64,000 bases of DNA from Paenibacillus taichungensis (lineage in GTDB: Bacteria; Bacillota; Bacilli; Paenibacillales; Paenibacillaceae), in NCBI RefSeq assembly GCF_013359905.1, contig NZ_JABMCC010000118.1:372001-436000 (forward strand). The letters are read 5' to 3'. The translations under genes were made by a program, and so were the position numbers. Under the pieces are notes generated by a model. That model saw only the letters and a program-made list of their open reading frames with translations. It did not search any database and was not told the DNA's origin. The first letter of the stretch is position 1, and each line of letters begins with the position of its first letter. Shown here in pieces: positions 43,927 to 53,841 of this stretch.

Positions 43927-45558
43927 CTACAACGTGATCACTTGGTGTTGTCCACGGAATTCGTTCTGACTTTCAATCAGTTGTTCAATCCACTCGGTTC
44001 CATAACGGTTCAAGTAAAAGAGCACGTTATGCACTCGTTCCTGCGGTTTGTTCATGGGAAAGAGTGAGTTTTGCATCCCGTTCCAGTGCCTTAGACTCAC
44101 ATCATGTTTATCTTTGATGGCTTTGTGGGTCTGCTGTTGCAGATACTGCATCTGTTCGCTGATCTTGCCTACATTGGTATCTCCAATTCGGTCCAAACCA
44201 GGGTGGATCTCTGAAATTTGATCAAGCAATGGACGATATAGATCGGCAAATGCTTGTTGAATGCGCTCGAACTGTTCATCGACCTGGAAGGTCTCCTGTT
44301 GCGCCAGCCATTGTTCCCTCTTTTCATCCATATGATATTGAACGTCCTGGAAAGAAAGACCGTACTGCTTCATATGTTTGTGATGAACATCTTCCATAAT
44401 GGTAAAGGACAGACGTGGAAGCAAGATAGGCATCTGCAGCCCAAACCGGGCAAACGCTTCACGTGTCAATCCCCAGTACGCGATCTCACCTTGACCTAAG
44501 ATAACAGCCGCTACAGGTAAAATGGAATCTTGCATCAATGGCCGGGTCAATACATTGTTGCTAAACCGCTCGGGATGTTCAGCCAGTTCCTGAAGCAGTC
44601 GTTCTTCTGTAAATGAAACCAGACCTTTACGGTCGCCGTACAAGCCGTCTTTCAACATCAGAAGCAACCGCGCCCCTTCATGTATGTAAAACAGATTGGC
44701 CCCATCTTCCGCGACTTCAGCTGGCATGGCATATCCGGCTTGTTCCAATGCGGAGGCACCTTGTGCATATGCTTGGCGTAATGTCCCATTTTCACGAATC
44801 AAACGTTCAAATACAGGCTGCTCAAGTCTGCGCAAGTCTGGATCTGCAGCATCCATCAGAATAAGTCCACTGCTGCCAAACAACGCTGAGATTAACCGGG
44901 CAAACGCATCACTCAAGTTCGAACTCGACTGATGAATCTCCGTAACCAGCTTTATTAATCCTGGTTTGTGCACCGTATCCGGTAAAAGATGCTCCACCTG
45001 CTTCAGCACGGTCATCCATTGTTCTGTTTCCACATGGACATAACTCACAGAATCCCTGCCTGCAAACCGCCCTTGTAACTTGATCTTTGTCATGTCACCG
45101 TTGGCGTCAGGCAAGTATGTGTGGTTCACTTCATCCCAATCATGGTCTTCACCTGCAATCCAAAAAACGGGAACGACCGGCCGTTGTAGCCTGTTCTCCG
45201 CTTCCCGCGCAGCTGCAACCACACTTGCTGCTTTGTAAATTACAAACAACGGACCTGTAAGCAGGCCGCTTTGCTGTCCTCCCGTAACAACCAACGCATC
45301 TTGTTCCGCGAGACGTGTGATGGATTCATGAACAGCACCATGATCGTTCACCCGTTTATTATATATACGTAGATACTCTGCCAGACGTTGACGAGGAATA
45401 CGTGTGTTCTCCGATTGATCTAGCCACTCGGCACGCGTATGAAGCCCCGATTCCCAGCGAATGTCATACTCGTAAAGGCCACGCGCAGCATCCCTTGAAC
45501 AGACATAGTCTTCTGCAAGTCGATTTCCGCTGCGGAGTGCCTCGGTAATACCTTTCAT
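43927..45558 (-). CDS. bshC: Bacillithiol synthase BshC
   Basis: A protein of 543 residues that joins cysteine to glucosaminyl-malate, the last step of bacillithiol synthesis. The Rossmann-like core contains VVTGGQQSGLLTGPLFVIYK and PVFWIAGEDHDWDEVNH, both typical of BshC, and a C-terminal coiled coil spans about residues 390-480. AGGAGG lies before the ATG at 45558. Its place upstream of mraZ is conserved in Bacillus, but here ahcY is inserted between them. Confidence 0.95.
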   Translation of the reverse strand: MKGITEALRSGNRLAEDYVCSRDAARGLYEYDIRWESGLHTRAEWLDQSENTRIPRQRLAEYLRIYNKRVNDHGAVHESITRLAEQDALVVTGGQQSGLLTGPLFVIYKAASVVAAAREAENRLQRPVVPVFWIAGEDHDWDEVNHTYLPDANGDMTKIKLQGRFAGRDSVSYVHVETEQWMTVLKQVEHLLPDTVHKPGLIKLVTEIHQSSSNLSDAFARLISALFGSSGLILMDAADPDLRRLEQPVFERLIRENGTLRQAYAQGASALEQAGYAMPAEVAEDGANLFYIHEGARLLLMLKDGLYGDRKGLVSFTEERLLQELAEHPERFSNNVLTRPLMQDSILPVAAVILGQGEIAYWGLTREAFARFGLQMPILLPRLSFTIMEDVHHKHMKQYGLSFQDVQYHMDEKREQWLAQQETFQVDEQFERIQQAFADLYRPLLDQISEIHPGLDRIGDTNVGKISEQMQYLQQQTHKAIKDKHDVSLRHWNGMQNSLFPMNKPQERVHNVLFYLNRYGTEWIEQLIESQNEFRGQHQVITL

Positions 45559-45597
45559 GAGGTCTGCCTCCTATTCTGCTTCAAAGAGCCTTTCTTG

Positions 45598-45627
45598 ATT
45601 GTACCGAATGAGAGCCCTCTTCGTCAA
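45598..45627 (-). promoter_or_regulatory. Sigma-A promoter of bshC-ahcY
   Basis: Minus strand TTGACG (45622-45627), an 18-base spacer and TACAAT (45598-45603), located between the opp terminator and the bshC start. Confidence 0.7.
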
Positions 45628-45644
45628 AAGAAAGTGCATCAAAA

Positions 45645-45676
45645 AATAAAAAACCGCCGAACAAAGTCGGCGGTTT
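45645..45676 (-). terminator. Terminator of the opp operon
   Basis: AAACCGCCGA pairs perfectly with TCGGCGGTTT around ACAAAG; the minus-strand tail is TTTATTTTTT. Confidence 0.92.
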
Positions 45677-45713
45677 GATATTCATGGATAAGTCCAAATG
45701 AAATTTGTACTTT

Positions 45714-47477
45714 TTATACGTAAGGTTCTGCAACCCAGTGACCTTTGGATACCTCAATCAATTGAGCGTTCTGCAGGTTGTATGGATCACTTGCAGGACC
45801 ACCAGATCCATTCTTAAGTGCTTGTTCTTCCGGCAGCAAGATGCGACGTTTGCTCGCTTCTACTTCCGGATCAGGTACAGGGATCGCAGACAGCAATGTT
45901 TTGGTGTAAGGGTGAATTGGATTAGCATAAAGTTCTTCACTTTCTGCCAACTCGACCACTTTACCCATGTACATTACAGCTACACGGTCACTGATATGTT
46001 TAACCATGGACAAATCATGCGCAATGAACAGGTATGTCAAGCCGAGGCGTTGCTGAAGTTCTTCAAGCAAATTAACGACCTGAGCCTGAATGGAAACGTC
46101 CAATGCTGACAATGGCTCATCACAGATGATGAATTTAGGATCTACGGCCAATGCACGTGCAATCCCGATCCGTTGTCTTTGACCACCTGAGAATTCATGC
46201 GGATAACGGAGTGCGTGGCTAGGATTCAGACCTACAAGATCAAGCAATTCTTCAACACGTCTCTTCCGCTCTGTCCGACTTGATGCCAGACCATGAATAT
46301 CAAGAGATTCACCGATGATATCCATAACGTTGAAACGTGGGTTCAAGGATGCATAAGGATCCTGGAAAATCATCTGCATATCTTTACGCATTTCTTTCAT
46401 CTTGCGTGGGGACAGCTTGTAAATATCCGTTCCATTAAAGTTAACATTTCCGCCTGTTGGCTCATAAAGGCGCAGAATTGTACGGCCAGTTGTGGATTTA
46501 CCACAGCCAGACTCCCCTACAACTCCAAGTGTTTCGCCTTCAAAAATATCAAAGCTAACATCATTAACCGCTTTGAGAATGTTCCCTTTGCCCAAATTGA
46601 AGTATTGTTTCAGGTTCTTCACTTGAACCAGCGGCTTGTTGGCACCTTTGATAATACCAACTGGAGTAGGCTTTTCTTTTTTAGGCTCGTCCAGACGAGG
46701 AAGAGCATTCAGCAATTTAATCGTGTATGGATGTTGAGGATTACTGAAGATTTCAGCAGTTGTTCCTGTTTCAACAACTTCGCCTTCCTTCATAACGACA
46801 ACACGGTCACACATTCCTGCAACTACTCCAAGGTCATGCGTGATAAGCATGATCGAAGTTCCAAGCTTTTGCTGCATGTCTTTCATAACATCCAAGATTT
46901 GTGCCTGAATCGTTACGTCGAGTGCAGTTGTTGGCTCATCCGCAATCAGAAGGGATGGACGACATGCCAAGGCAATTGCAATCATAGCACGCTGGCGCAT
47001 ACCACCGGAAAATTGGTGTGGATAATGGTTCATACGCGCTTCCGCATTTTTGATGCCTACAAGTTCGAGCATTTCCAATGCGCTTTTTTCAGCTTCTTTT
47101 TTGGACATGTTCTGATGCTTGCGCAGTACCTCGGTAATTTGCTTACCAATTTTGATGGTAGGATTCAAAGAAGTCATTGGATCCTGGAAGATCATGCCGA
47201 TATCTTTACCACGGATGGCTTCCATCTGTTTATCTGTCTTATTCAGCAGGTCCTGCCCGTGAAAAGTAATTTCTCCGCTTTTGACCTTCGAAGGCGGGGA
47301 GGGAATCAATTTCATGATGGTTTGGGCAGTAACACTCTTACCACTACCGGATTCACCTACGATCCCCAGCGTCTCTCCTTTGCCAAGTTCAAAACTCACA
47401 TTTTTAACGGCATCAAACTCACCAGAACGCGTCGTAAATGACACACTCAGGTCTTTGACTGTTAAAATCGGCTCCAT
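45714..47477 (-). CDS. Oligopeptide ABC transporter, fused double ATPase (OppD-OppF)
   Basis: A protein of 587 residues with two complete ABC domains in one chain. Domain 1: Walker [13 protein letters not shown] near residue 40, signature [12 protein letters not shown], Walker [14 protein letters not shown]. Domain 2 (from about residue 285): Walker [14 protein letters not shown], signature [15 protein letters not shown], Walker [13 protein letters not shown]. Both halves end in the oligopeptide-type C-terminal extension, with [16 protein letters not shown] in the second. Most Opp systems have separate OppD and OppF genes. Last gene of the oppA-B-C-DF set, energising peptide import. Confidence 0.96.
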   Translation of the reverse strand: MEPILTVKDLSVSFTTRSGEFDAVKNVSFELGKGETLGIVGESGSGKSVTAQTIMKLIPSPPSKVKSGEITFHGQDLLNKTDKQMEAIRGKDIGMIFQDPMTSLNPTIKIGKQITEVLRKHQNMSKKEAEKSALEMLELVGIKNAEARMNHYPHQFSGGMRQRAMIAIALACRPSLLIADEPTTALDVTIQAQILDVMKDMQQKLGTSIMLITHDLGVVAGMCDRVVVMKEGEVVETGTTAEIFSNPQHPYTIKLLNALPRLDEPKKEKPTPVGIIKGANKPLVQVKNLKQYFNLGKGNILKAVNDVSFDIFEGETLGVVGESGCGKSTTGRTILRLYEPTGGNVNFNGTDIYKLSPRKMKEMRKDMQMIFQDPYASLNPRFNVMDIIGESLDIHGLASSRTERKRRVEELLDLVGLNPSHALRYPHEFSGGQRQRIGIARALAVDPKFIICDEPLSALDVSIQAQVVNLLEELQQRLGLTYLFIAHDLSMVKHISDRVAVMYMGKVVELAESEELYANPIHPYTKTLLSAIPVPDPEVEASKRRILLPEEQALKNGSGGPASDPYNLQNAQLIEVSKGHWVAEPYV

Positions 47478-47494
47478 AATCCCACCTCCTATTT

Positions 47495-48421
47495 CTATTT
47501 ACGTAATTTCGGATCAAGCGCGTCACGCAAGCCGTCACCAAGCAAGTTAAATGCGAGCATTGTCATAACCATCAAACCTGCAGGGAACCACATCCGCCAA
47601 GGATACAGCGTCCAGCCTGTAAGTGCATCATTGATCATAGATCCAAGAGAGGATTTAGGTGCAGATACACCCAATCCGAGGAAGCTCAAAAATGCTTCTG
47701 CGAAGATGGCATTTGGGATGGACAACGTCAATGTAACGAGAATTGGTCCGACAGCATTTGGCAACAAATGACGGAAGAGTTGACGTCCAGTGCTTGCGCC
47801 CATGGAACGAGCAGCAAGGATAAAGTCTCTGTTTTTGAGTTGCATAATCTCGCCACGCACAATCCAGGACATACTGATCCATCCTGTAATGGTGAGTGCA
47901 ATGATAATCGTTGTCAGACTTGGCTCCAATACAACCAGCAACAGGATAACAACGAGCATGTATGGCAGGGAGTACAAGATCTCAGAGAACTTGTTCATGA
48001 TGCCATCAACACGTCCACCGTAGAAGCCCATAATGGCTCCATAAATTACCCCGATGACAAGGTCAATCAAAGCAGCAGCCAAACCTACAGTAAGAGACAC
48101 ACGTGCACCTACCCAGGTTCTTACCCATACATCACGACCCAGTTCATCTGTTCCGAACCAGTGTTCAGCACTCGGTGCAGCATTGGCATTTAACAAATCA
48201 TTGGAATAATAATTATAGCTTGAGAACAACGAAGTTGGACCAATCATAGAGAAAATGACAACAAGGACTAGAACAGCCAAACTAATCATAGCGGCCTTGT
48301 TGGTTGCAAGTCTGTACATAGCGTCTTTGAATAGCGATACACTCTCTTGCGATTTCAACGCTGCCTGACTATCCAGGCCTGTGTTCGCCGTTTCATTATT
48401 GTTGTTATTCGTGCCAGACAA
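47495..48421 (-). CDS. oppC: Oligopeptide ABC transporter permease (OppC type)
   Basis: A protein of 308 residues: an OppC N-terminal segment with one helix, a periplasm-side loop containing [16 protein letters not shown], then five permease helices with the EAA-type coupling loop in [23 protein letters not shown]. It pairs with OppB to form the channel. The gene ends 17 bases before the fused ATPase gene and starts two bases after oppB. Confidence 0.95.
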   Translation of the reverse strand: MSGTNNNNNETANTGLDSQAALKSQESVSLFKDAMYRLATNKAAMISLAVLVLVVIFSMIGPTSLFSSYNYYSNDLLNANAAPSAEHWFGTDELGRDVWVRTWVGARVSLTVGLAAALIDLVIGVIYGAIMGFYGGRVDGIMNKFSEILYSLPYMLVVILLLVVLEPSLTTIIIALTITGWISMSWIVRGEIMQLKNRDFILAARSMGASTGRQLFRHLLPNAVGPILVTLTLSIPNAIFAEAFLSFLGLGVSAPKSSLGSMINDALTGWTLYPWRMWFPAGLMVMTMLAFNLLGDGLRDALDPKLRK

Positions 48422-48423
48422 CG

Positions 48424-49356
48424 TTATGCCCCCTTCCGGCTTTCTAGCTTAATTCTAGGATCAATCAACACGTAAGCGATATCCGTCAGGAAACGTGCAA
48501 GCATCAAGAGAATACCATAGAAGATTGTAATCCCCATGATCATCGTGTAATCACGATTCGTAATACTCTCTACAAATACTTTACCAATTCCACCAATATT
48601 AAAGATCTGCTCAATAACAACGGAACCCGTGATGATATTTGCTGTCATCGGACCAACATAAGTAACGACTGGCAAAATACCGTTCCGTAAAACGTGTTTA
48701 AACATGATAGCAGGCCATTTCAAACCTTTGGCTTTGGCTGTCTTGATGTAATCTGCATGCAACACTTCCAACATGCTTGAACGCGTCAAACGTGCGATAA
48801 AGGCAATTGGAGATGCTGACAGTGCGGCAACCGGAAGCACATAGTCGAGTGGGCCATCGAAGCCCATAACATTAAACCAGCCGAGTTTGAATGCAAAAAC
48901 ATATTGCACCAGGGATGCGAGCAAGAAACTCGGTACAGCAATCCCGATAACAGCCAGAATCATCGTAATATCATCAATCAACTTGCGATGGTACACTGCG
49001 GCAATAAGCCCCAACAAAACCCCCACAACAATTGAGATAATAATCGCAAAGATTCCTAGCTTCAGCGATGCTGTAAACGTTTGAGTGATCATACCCGTTA
49101 CATCTTGATTCAGGTATTTCATAGAAACCCCGAAATCACCCTGAATGATTCCACCCATATACTTCAGGTATTGTTCATACATCGGTTTGTCCAAACCATA
49201 CTTCACTTCTAAAAGTGCCCGGATTTCAGGTGATACTTTTTTCTCGGATGTAAAAGGGTCACCTGGAATGGCCTTCATCAGGAAGAAGGTTGCTGATGCG
49301 AGTATGAAAAGCGATAGCAGCATAAATAGCAGTTTTTTCAGCACGTACTTAACCAA
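48424..49356 (-). CDS. oppB: Oligopeptide ABC transporter permease (OppB type)
   Basis: A permease of 310 residues with six helices; the coupling loop reads DYIKTAKAKGLKWPAIMFKH and the N-terminal loop contains PGDPFTSEKKVSPEIRA, both typical of OppB/DppB. I chose the TTG at 49356 (LVKYVLKKLLFML), with GGAGGT nine bases upstream; the longer frame to 49380 lacks a ribosome-binding site. A hairpin terminator separates it from oppA. Confidence 0.93.
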   Translation of the reverse strand: MVKYVLKKLLFMLLSLFILASATFFLMKAIPGDPFTSEKKVSPEIRALLEVKYGLDKPMYEQYLKYMGGIIQGDFGVSMKYLNQDVTGMITQTFTASLKLGIFAIIISIVVGVLLGLIAAVYHRKLIDDITMILAVIGIAVPSFLLASLVQYVFAFKLGWFNVMGFDGPLDYVLPVAALSASPIAFIARLTRSSMLEVLHADYIKTAKAKGLKWPAIMFKHVLRNGILPVVTYVGPMTANIITGSVVIEQIFNIGGIGKVFVESITNRDYTMIMGITIFYGILLMLARFLTDIAYVLIDPRIKLESRKGA

Positions 49357-49480
49357 CCCTTGCACACCTCCACAAAACAATATTTTGTATACAAATCGAT
49401 TGTAGAATTAGACAAGAATAATGTCCAATCCATTTATCGGAAATTTCAAGAATTATAAGGAAAATCGGTGCACATACAAA

Positions 49481-49520
49481 AAAATCGGGATATATATGGA
49501 ATTCCACATATATATCCCGA
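49481..49520 (-). terminator. Terminator/attenuator between oppA and oppB
   Basis: TCGGGATATATATG pairs with CATATATATCCCGA around an 8-base loop, followed on the minus strand by TTTTTTTG. Partial read-through here would give more binding protein than permease. Confidence 0.85.
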
Positions 49521-49546
49521 AGTAATCATATAGACTTCAGAACAAC

Positions 49547-51244
49547 TTATTTCTCTTCCAGATATGCACGAGTGAAGTCAATAGCTCCACTGAAATCAAG
49601 TTGTATGCCTTTCAGGTAAGGCTTAGTCAAAGATACGTTAGTGTAGTAATAAATCGGCAATACGCCCATTTCATCTTGAATCAGGATTTTCTCAGCGTCA
49701 GCAAAAGCAGCCATACGAGTAGCTGGATCTGCAGATTTTACAGTCTCTTTAACATCTTTGTCATACTGTTCATTGCTGAATTTGGAATCATTGTTTGTGT
49801 TTCCAGTAGTCCACATTTCCAAGAAGTTGTACGGATCGTTGTAGTCAGCAGACCAGCCCGCACGAGCGATTTGGAAGTTTTGGTTTTGACGGTTCTCAAG
49901 GAATACGCCCCACTCTTGGTTTTCCGTTTTCACGTCAACACCAAGGTTTTTCTTCCACATGTCAGCAACAGCAAGAGCGATTTTCGCATGACCGTCACTA
50001 GTATTGTAGATCAAAGTTACTGCTGGCAATGTTGTGTAGCCTTCTTCTTTCATACCTTCAGCAAGCAATTTCTTAGCTTCTTCTACGTTCTCAGTGAAGT
50101 AGTCGTCTTTGTGCTCATCACGGAATTCGGCGTTTTCACCGCGGATACCTGGAGGTACAAAGCCGAAAGCTGGAATTTGTCCACCTTGTGTTACTTTGTC
50201 AACGATCAATTGACGCTCGATTGACATTGCAAAAGCTTTACGGATTTTAACGTTGTTAAATGGAGCTTCATTAACGTTGAACTGGTAGTAGTAAGTACTT
50301 GCAATACCAGTAGCTTTAAACTCGTCCGGCAATTCCGCTTTTACAGAAGGAATTTGGTCGGAAGGAATTTCACCGTTAGGTGCGCCTGTGTAGTCCAATT
50401 GTCCAGACTTGTAAGCTTGCAGTTCGGAAGCACTGCTGTTTGTCAGGGACATATTAATTTCAGACAATTTGATGTCAGAAGCTGCATGGTAGCTATCGTT
50501 TTTCTTCACAACGATTTTTTGACCTTTAGCGTATTGATCCATTGTGAATGGTCCGTTAACGATCATGTTTTTGTAGTCTGTGAAGAATTTGTCATTCGTG
50601 TCAGCAGACTTGTGTACTGGGTAGTACGTGTAGAATGCTGTCAGACCCAAGAAGTAAGGTGTTGGGTTTTCCAACGTTACTTCCAGCGTGTGCTCATCAG
50701 TAGCTTTAACACCTACTTGAGAGAAGTCTGTGATTTTAGTACCTTTATATGTTTCGTCTTTGCTCAGGTTGTAACCCTCAGCACCTTTGATGTAATACAG
50801 TTGGTAAGCATATGGAGAAGCTGTTTCCGGTTTCAAAGCGCGTTCCCAAGAACGTACAAAGTCTTCGGCAGTGATTGCATCACCGTTGCTCCATTTAGCA
50901 TCCGGGTTCAGGTTGAAAACATATTTCAAACCATCTTCGGAAATTGTCCAGTCTTTAGCAACACCTGGAGCTTCTTTGCCATCAGGGTCGATACGCACAA
51001 GACCTTCATACAAGAATTTCAGTACAGTGTTGGTTTGGCTGTCTTTTGCTTGAGCCGGGTCTAACGTAGGAGGTTCAGCTGACAGGTTAATTTTCAGGAC
51101 TTGATCTTTAGCAAGACCATTTCCTTCGGTTGCAGAACCAGTATCGGTGTTACCTGTGCCTTCGTTTTTCGATCCGCACGCTGCAAGTACGGTACCGAAC
51201 GCCAAAATCAGCGTCAAAAGGACTAATAGACTTTTCCTTTTCAT
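49547..51244 (-). CDS. oppA: Oligopeptide-binding lipoprotein (OppA type)
   Basis: A family 5 extracellular solute-binding lipoprotein of 565 residues. The signal peptide ends in the lipobox VLAAC (Cys22), processed by LspA encoded at 8.8-9.3 kb. SBP5 features include LSAEPPTLDPAQAKD, the WSNGDAITAEDFVRSWERAL stretch (core GDAITAEDFVRSWERAL), and NGPFTMDQYAKGQ. It delivers peptides to the OppBC-ATPase complex. Peptide size and specificity cannot be read from the sequence. Confidence 0.95.
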   Translation of the reverse strand: MKRKSLLVLLTLILAFGTVLAACGSKNEGTGNTDTGSATEGNGLAKDQVLKINLSAEPPTLDPAQAKDSQTNTVLKFLYEGLVRIDPDGKEAPGVAKDWTISEDGLKYVFNLNPDAKWSNGDAITAEDFVRSWERALKPETASPYAYQLYYIKGAEGYNLSKDETYKGTKITDFSQVGVKATDEHTLEVTLENPTPYFLGLTAFYTYYPVHKSADTNDKFFTDYKNMIVNGPFTMDQYAKGQKIVVKKNDSYHAASDIKLSEINMSLTNSSASELQAYKSGQLDYTGAPNGEIPSDQIPSVKAELPDEFKATGIASTYYYQFNVNEAPFNNVKIRKAFAMSIERQLIVDKVTQGGQIPAFGFVPPGIRGENAEFRDEHKDDYFTENVEEAKKLLAEGMKEEGYTTLPAVTLIYNTSDGHAKIALAVADMWKKNLGVDVKTENQEWGVFLENRQNQNFQIARAGWSADYNDPYNFLEMWTTGNTNNDSKFSNEQYDKDVKETVKSADPATRMAAFADAEKILIQDEMGVLPIYYYTNVSLTKPYLKGIQLDFSGAIDFTRAYLEEK

Positions 51245-51303
51245 CTAACACTTTCCCCCTAAATTGATGTGGTATATGTTTATAGATTATACAACCACCG
51301 GTC

Positions 51304-51338
51304 AAAAAAATCTACATTACTTTTTCAGAAAGTAATGT
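51304..51338 (-). terminator. Terminator of panE-DUF3397
   Basis: ACATTACTTT pairs perfectly with AAAGTAATGT around five bases. The minus-strand side continues AGATTTTTTTG; the plus side also has a T run. Confidence 0.78.
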
Positions 51339-51395
51339 TTTTTTCAGTTTTCGACAAAATCGACACATTTTTTAGCCCTTTTGCGTTATGTATCC

Positions 51396-51770
51396 TCACA
51401 TCTGTTTCATGAAGTATCTAAATAATCCAAATATAGTAAACAAAACATATCCAAAACTCATTATGACAAAAGCCATGCGCCAAACGGCCCGGAACATTCT
51501 ACCCCCATCGACCTTACCTTTGAGCCGATTTTGTGCCCCTCCGATGAATCCAAGCGCTATTAGTATGAGTATTAATGTTAAATAAAATCCAAAATTCGAA
51601 TCAAATGTTAAGTTGAATAACGCCGATACAGAGAATATAAGGAATAAGGTTGTAACATCCATTGCCGAGCGCAGCGCCACACGCTTATCTTTTTTCCATC
51701 CATACATGATCCAATAGACAAGAAAAAACGGAAAGAACGGCAGTATGCTCAGCACAATAAAAAATCCCAT
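51396..51770 (-). CDS. DUF3397 family membrane protein
   Basis: A protein of 124 residues with four hydrophobic helices joined by basic loops (YGWKKDKRVALRSAMD, GGAQNRLKGKVDGG). The size, the helix layout and the position directly after panE and upstream of bshC/mraZ in Bacillales identify DUF3397. Function unknown. Its ATG overlaps the panE stop by one base (TAATG), so translation is likely coupled. Confidence 0.8.
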   Translation of the reverse strand: MGFFIVLSILPFFPFFLVYWIMYGWKKDKRVALRSAMDVTTLFLIFSVSALFNLTFDSNFGFYLTLILILIALGFIGGAQNRLKGKVDGGRMFRAVWRMAFVIMSFGYVLFTIFGLFRYFMKQM

Positions 51771-52732
51771 TAACTCACTCCTTCCGGTTGCATACCTTCA
51801 ATCAGATGAAGCAGTACTTCATGCGTTGGAGCAGACAGGCCACACCGATACGCCATGCTTACAATTTGCCCATTAATGGATTGTACCTCCGTTTCTTGTC
51901 CATGCAGAACATCTGACAGCATGGAAGATGTATTCGAGGCTGTGGAACGACAGACGGAAAGGATTTGTTCCCACACATCTACCTCAAGAAGTATTCCGCT
52001 TGCTCTGTATACCGCCAATGCCTCATCGTACAACTGACGCATAAACATGATTCGCTCTTCCTTTGTAATTAACTCCCCGTTAGGAATACGCCATATCGCG
52101 GTAAGTGGGTTAATGACAGCATTGATTAACAACTTCCTATAAATCAGCTTATCGATTTCATTCGACACTGTACAGCCAAATCCTGCCTGCTGCAAAAGTC
52201 CCTGTAAACGAACGAGTTCATTAGAATCCATTGGCGTTAGAGATGAGATACGTACATCTGCACTTTTGCCCAACCAGGTCTCTCCTATACCTGCACGGAT
52301 GACTCCATCTTGCTGTCGTTTCGCCCCTTCTGTGGTTATGACGCTGTATACATTGGAATGTGGCATATTGGTTTGCACATGTTCCAGATGCCCAACCCCA
52401 TTTTGGAAACATGCGATGTTGAGCACTTGCGTCTTCAATGAACCAATTTCACGTATAACATCATGTATCGCTGTCTGTTTCACCATTAATAGTAGCCAAT
52501 CTCCAGGTGAGTGTTTCCATACTCGATTTAACTCCGTAATCGGCTTGGCCTGGGTATGATCAGGTGTAATCTGGATGGTTTTCTCCTGTTCAATGACCTT
52601 AAATCCTTCGATACTAAGTTTGTTTGCCTGTTCGGCCGTTCTTGTCCAAAATCGAACCTCGTTGCCTGCGTCCTGAAGCTTACCTCCATACAAAAGACCC
52701 AGTGACCCTGAACCTACAATGTCAATGATCAT
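51770..52732 (-). CDS. panE: 2-dehydropantoate 2-reductase (ketopantoate reductase family)
   Basis: An NADPH enzyme of 320 residues in the pantothenate/CoA pathway. The dinucleotide motif is IVGSGSLGLLYGGKL (GxGxxG-like); the catalytic Lys is expected in the helical region around KLLINAVINPLTAI, and INGQIVSMAYRCGLSAPTHE ends the C-terminal domain. The same order (regulator, panE, bshC, mraZ) occurs in B. subtilis as ylbO-ylbQ-bshC-mraZ, here interrupted by opp and ahcY. Confidence 0.9.
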   Translation of the reverse strand: MIIDIVGSGSLGLLYGGKLQDAGNEVRFWTRTAEQANKLSIEGFKVIEQEKTIQITPDHTQAKPITELNRVWKHSPGDWLLLMVKQTAIHDVIREIGSLKTQVLNIACFQNGVGHLEHVQTNMPHSNVYSVITTEGAKRQQDGVIRAGIGETWLGKSADVRISSLTPMDSNELVRLQGLLQQAGFGCTVSNEIDKLIYRKLLINAVINPLTAIWRIPNGELITKEERIMFMRQLYDEALAVYRASGILLEVDVWEQILSVCRSTASNTSSMLSDVLHGQETEVQSINGQIVSMAYRCGLSAPTHEVLLHLIEGMQPEGVS

Positions 52733-52794
52733 CCTGCATCCCTACCTCTGCTCCAATAGTTGCTTTTATCTATAATAGAACAAAAACAGCAAAC

Positions 52795-52839
52795 AAAAAA
52801 CCCATCATACCCGCCGTTATGTAACGGAGGTGTGACGGG
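52795..52839 (-). terminator. Terminator of the GerR/RsfA-like gene
   Basis: Minus strand CCCGTCA and TGATGGG close an imperfect stem with an inner CCGTTA/TAACGG pairing, followed by TTTTTTGTTT. Confidence 0.75.
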
Positions 52840-52875
52840 CCTAATCTAATGCTGATCATCAGACATCGTTTGCTT

Positions 52876-53526
52876 TTATTCAATTCGTTCCAGATTCCCG
52901 TTGGCATCCATTTTGAATCTCGTTTTGAGTTCCTCTTCTTCTTCTGTCAGAAATGCAAGTCTGCGAGCACGATCCATAATCTGAATCAATGCTTTATAAT
53001 CGTCGTTTACAACACGATAATCAGTCTGTACTTCATTCACTTCCTTAGACAGACGATCATTCTCGCAACGCAGTTCATGAAGTTCATCCTCTTTTTCACG
53101 AAGCTCTTTCTCAAGCATTTTGAGCTGGCGACCGTTTTCCTGTACAGTTCCCTTCCATTGCCGCAAGAATCGTATAACTGCATCGATGGATAGAGAGTCT
53201 TCCGAAATACCATCCGCCTTGTACAGATTTTCTTCTGTATCCAGGGTGGACAAAGCTGCTACTTGTGGTCCAAGCAAAGCCGGTTGTTTGCGGAGATAAC
53301 TTCGTTTTTGTCGTTGAGCCTTAGCATTGCTTATAGCAGACTCATATTTCTTACGTACACAGCTGTTCCAGCGAAAACCGCAAGCGGCAGAAGTTCTGCC
53401 TATTTTTTCGCCAACCTCTTCAAAAGCAGCCAGTTGTGTACTTCCTTCCCGAATATGACGCAAAGTAACCTCAGCCAAAATCAAATCGTCCTCTGTACTC
53501 CAAGCATCCTGTCTCACTGCAGTCAT
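52876..53526 (-). CDS. RsfA/GerR family sporulation transcription regulator
   Basis: A protein of 216 residues. The N-terminal Myb/SANT-like DNA-binding domain reads RQDAWSTEDDLILAEVTLRH and AACGFRWNSCVRKKYESA; a long coiled coil follows (about residues 115-190). RsfA and GerR (YlbO) are paralogues acting in forespore and mother cell; synteny with panE-bshC-mraZ points to GerR. The ATG at 53526 has AGGAGGG nine bases upstream; a start at 53550 overlaps that site. Confidence 0.88.
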   Translation of the reverse strand: MTAVRQDAWSTEDDLILAEVTLRHIREGSTQLAAFEEVGEKIGRTSAACGFRWNSCVRKKYESAISNAKAQRQKRSYLRKQPALLGPQVAALSTLDTEENLYKADGISEDSLSIDAVIRFLRQWKGTVQENGRQLKMLEKELREKEDELHELRCENDRLSKEVNEVQTDYRVVNDDYKALIQIMDRARRLAFLTEEEEELKTRFKMDANGNLERIE

Positions 53527-53841
53527 GCTATAATACCCTCCTAACAACATCCTAAAATAACCGTCCCCATAACCGAGTTCCCGGCATGTGAATTAGGTAT
53601 AAAAGCTGCTTTATTCATTCTTATGCCTCTCATAGAGTTCATAGAATTGATTTCATACTAAAATGTATTTCCACATTTATGAGTACTCATACGTTACATA
53701 TGCAAAACAAACCATACTTTAACTCTTTTAGGCCAAAAAAAGAATTCGCTTTCATATCCAATTTTGTTTACACCTTTTTCCTTTCCCGGTATAATGTTGT
53801 GTAGACAATCTATGATCGTACATAGGAGAGGAGGACTTACC
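53527..53841. other. Divergent intergenic region
   Basis: This 315-base gap between the GerR-like gene and the DUF2626 gene is AT-rich. It contains the sigma-A promoter at 53767-53795 for the rightward gene. No promoter for the leftward gene was clear and no further gene is supported. Confidence 0.6.
53767..53795 (+). promoter_or_regulatory. Sigma-A promoter of the DUF2626 gene
   Basis: TTTACA (53767-53772), a 17-base spacer and a perfect TATAAT (53790-53795). Confidence 0.85.

Noticed and set aside
46293-47441. Plus-strand frame of 382 codons opposite the fused Opp ATPase
   Set aside because: Antisense to conserved Walker and signature motifs; no ribosome-binding site or domain.
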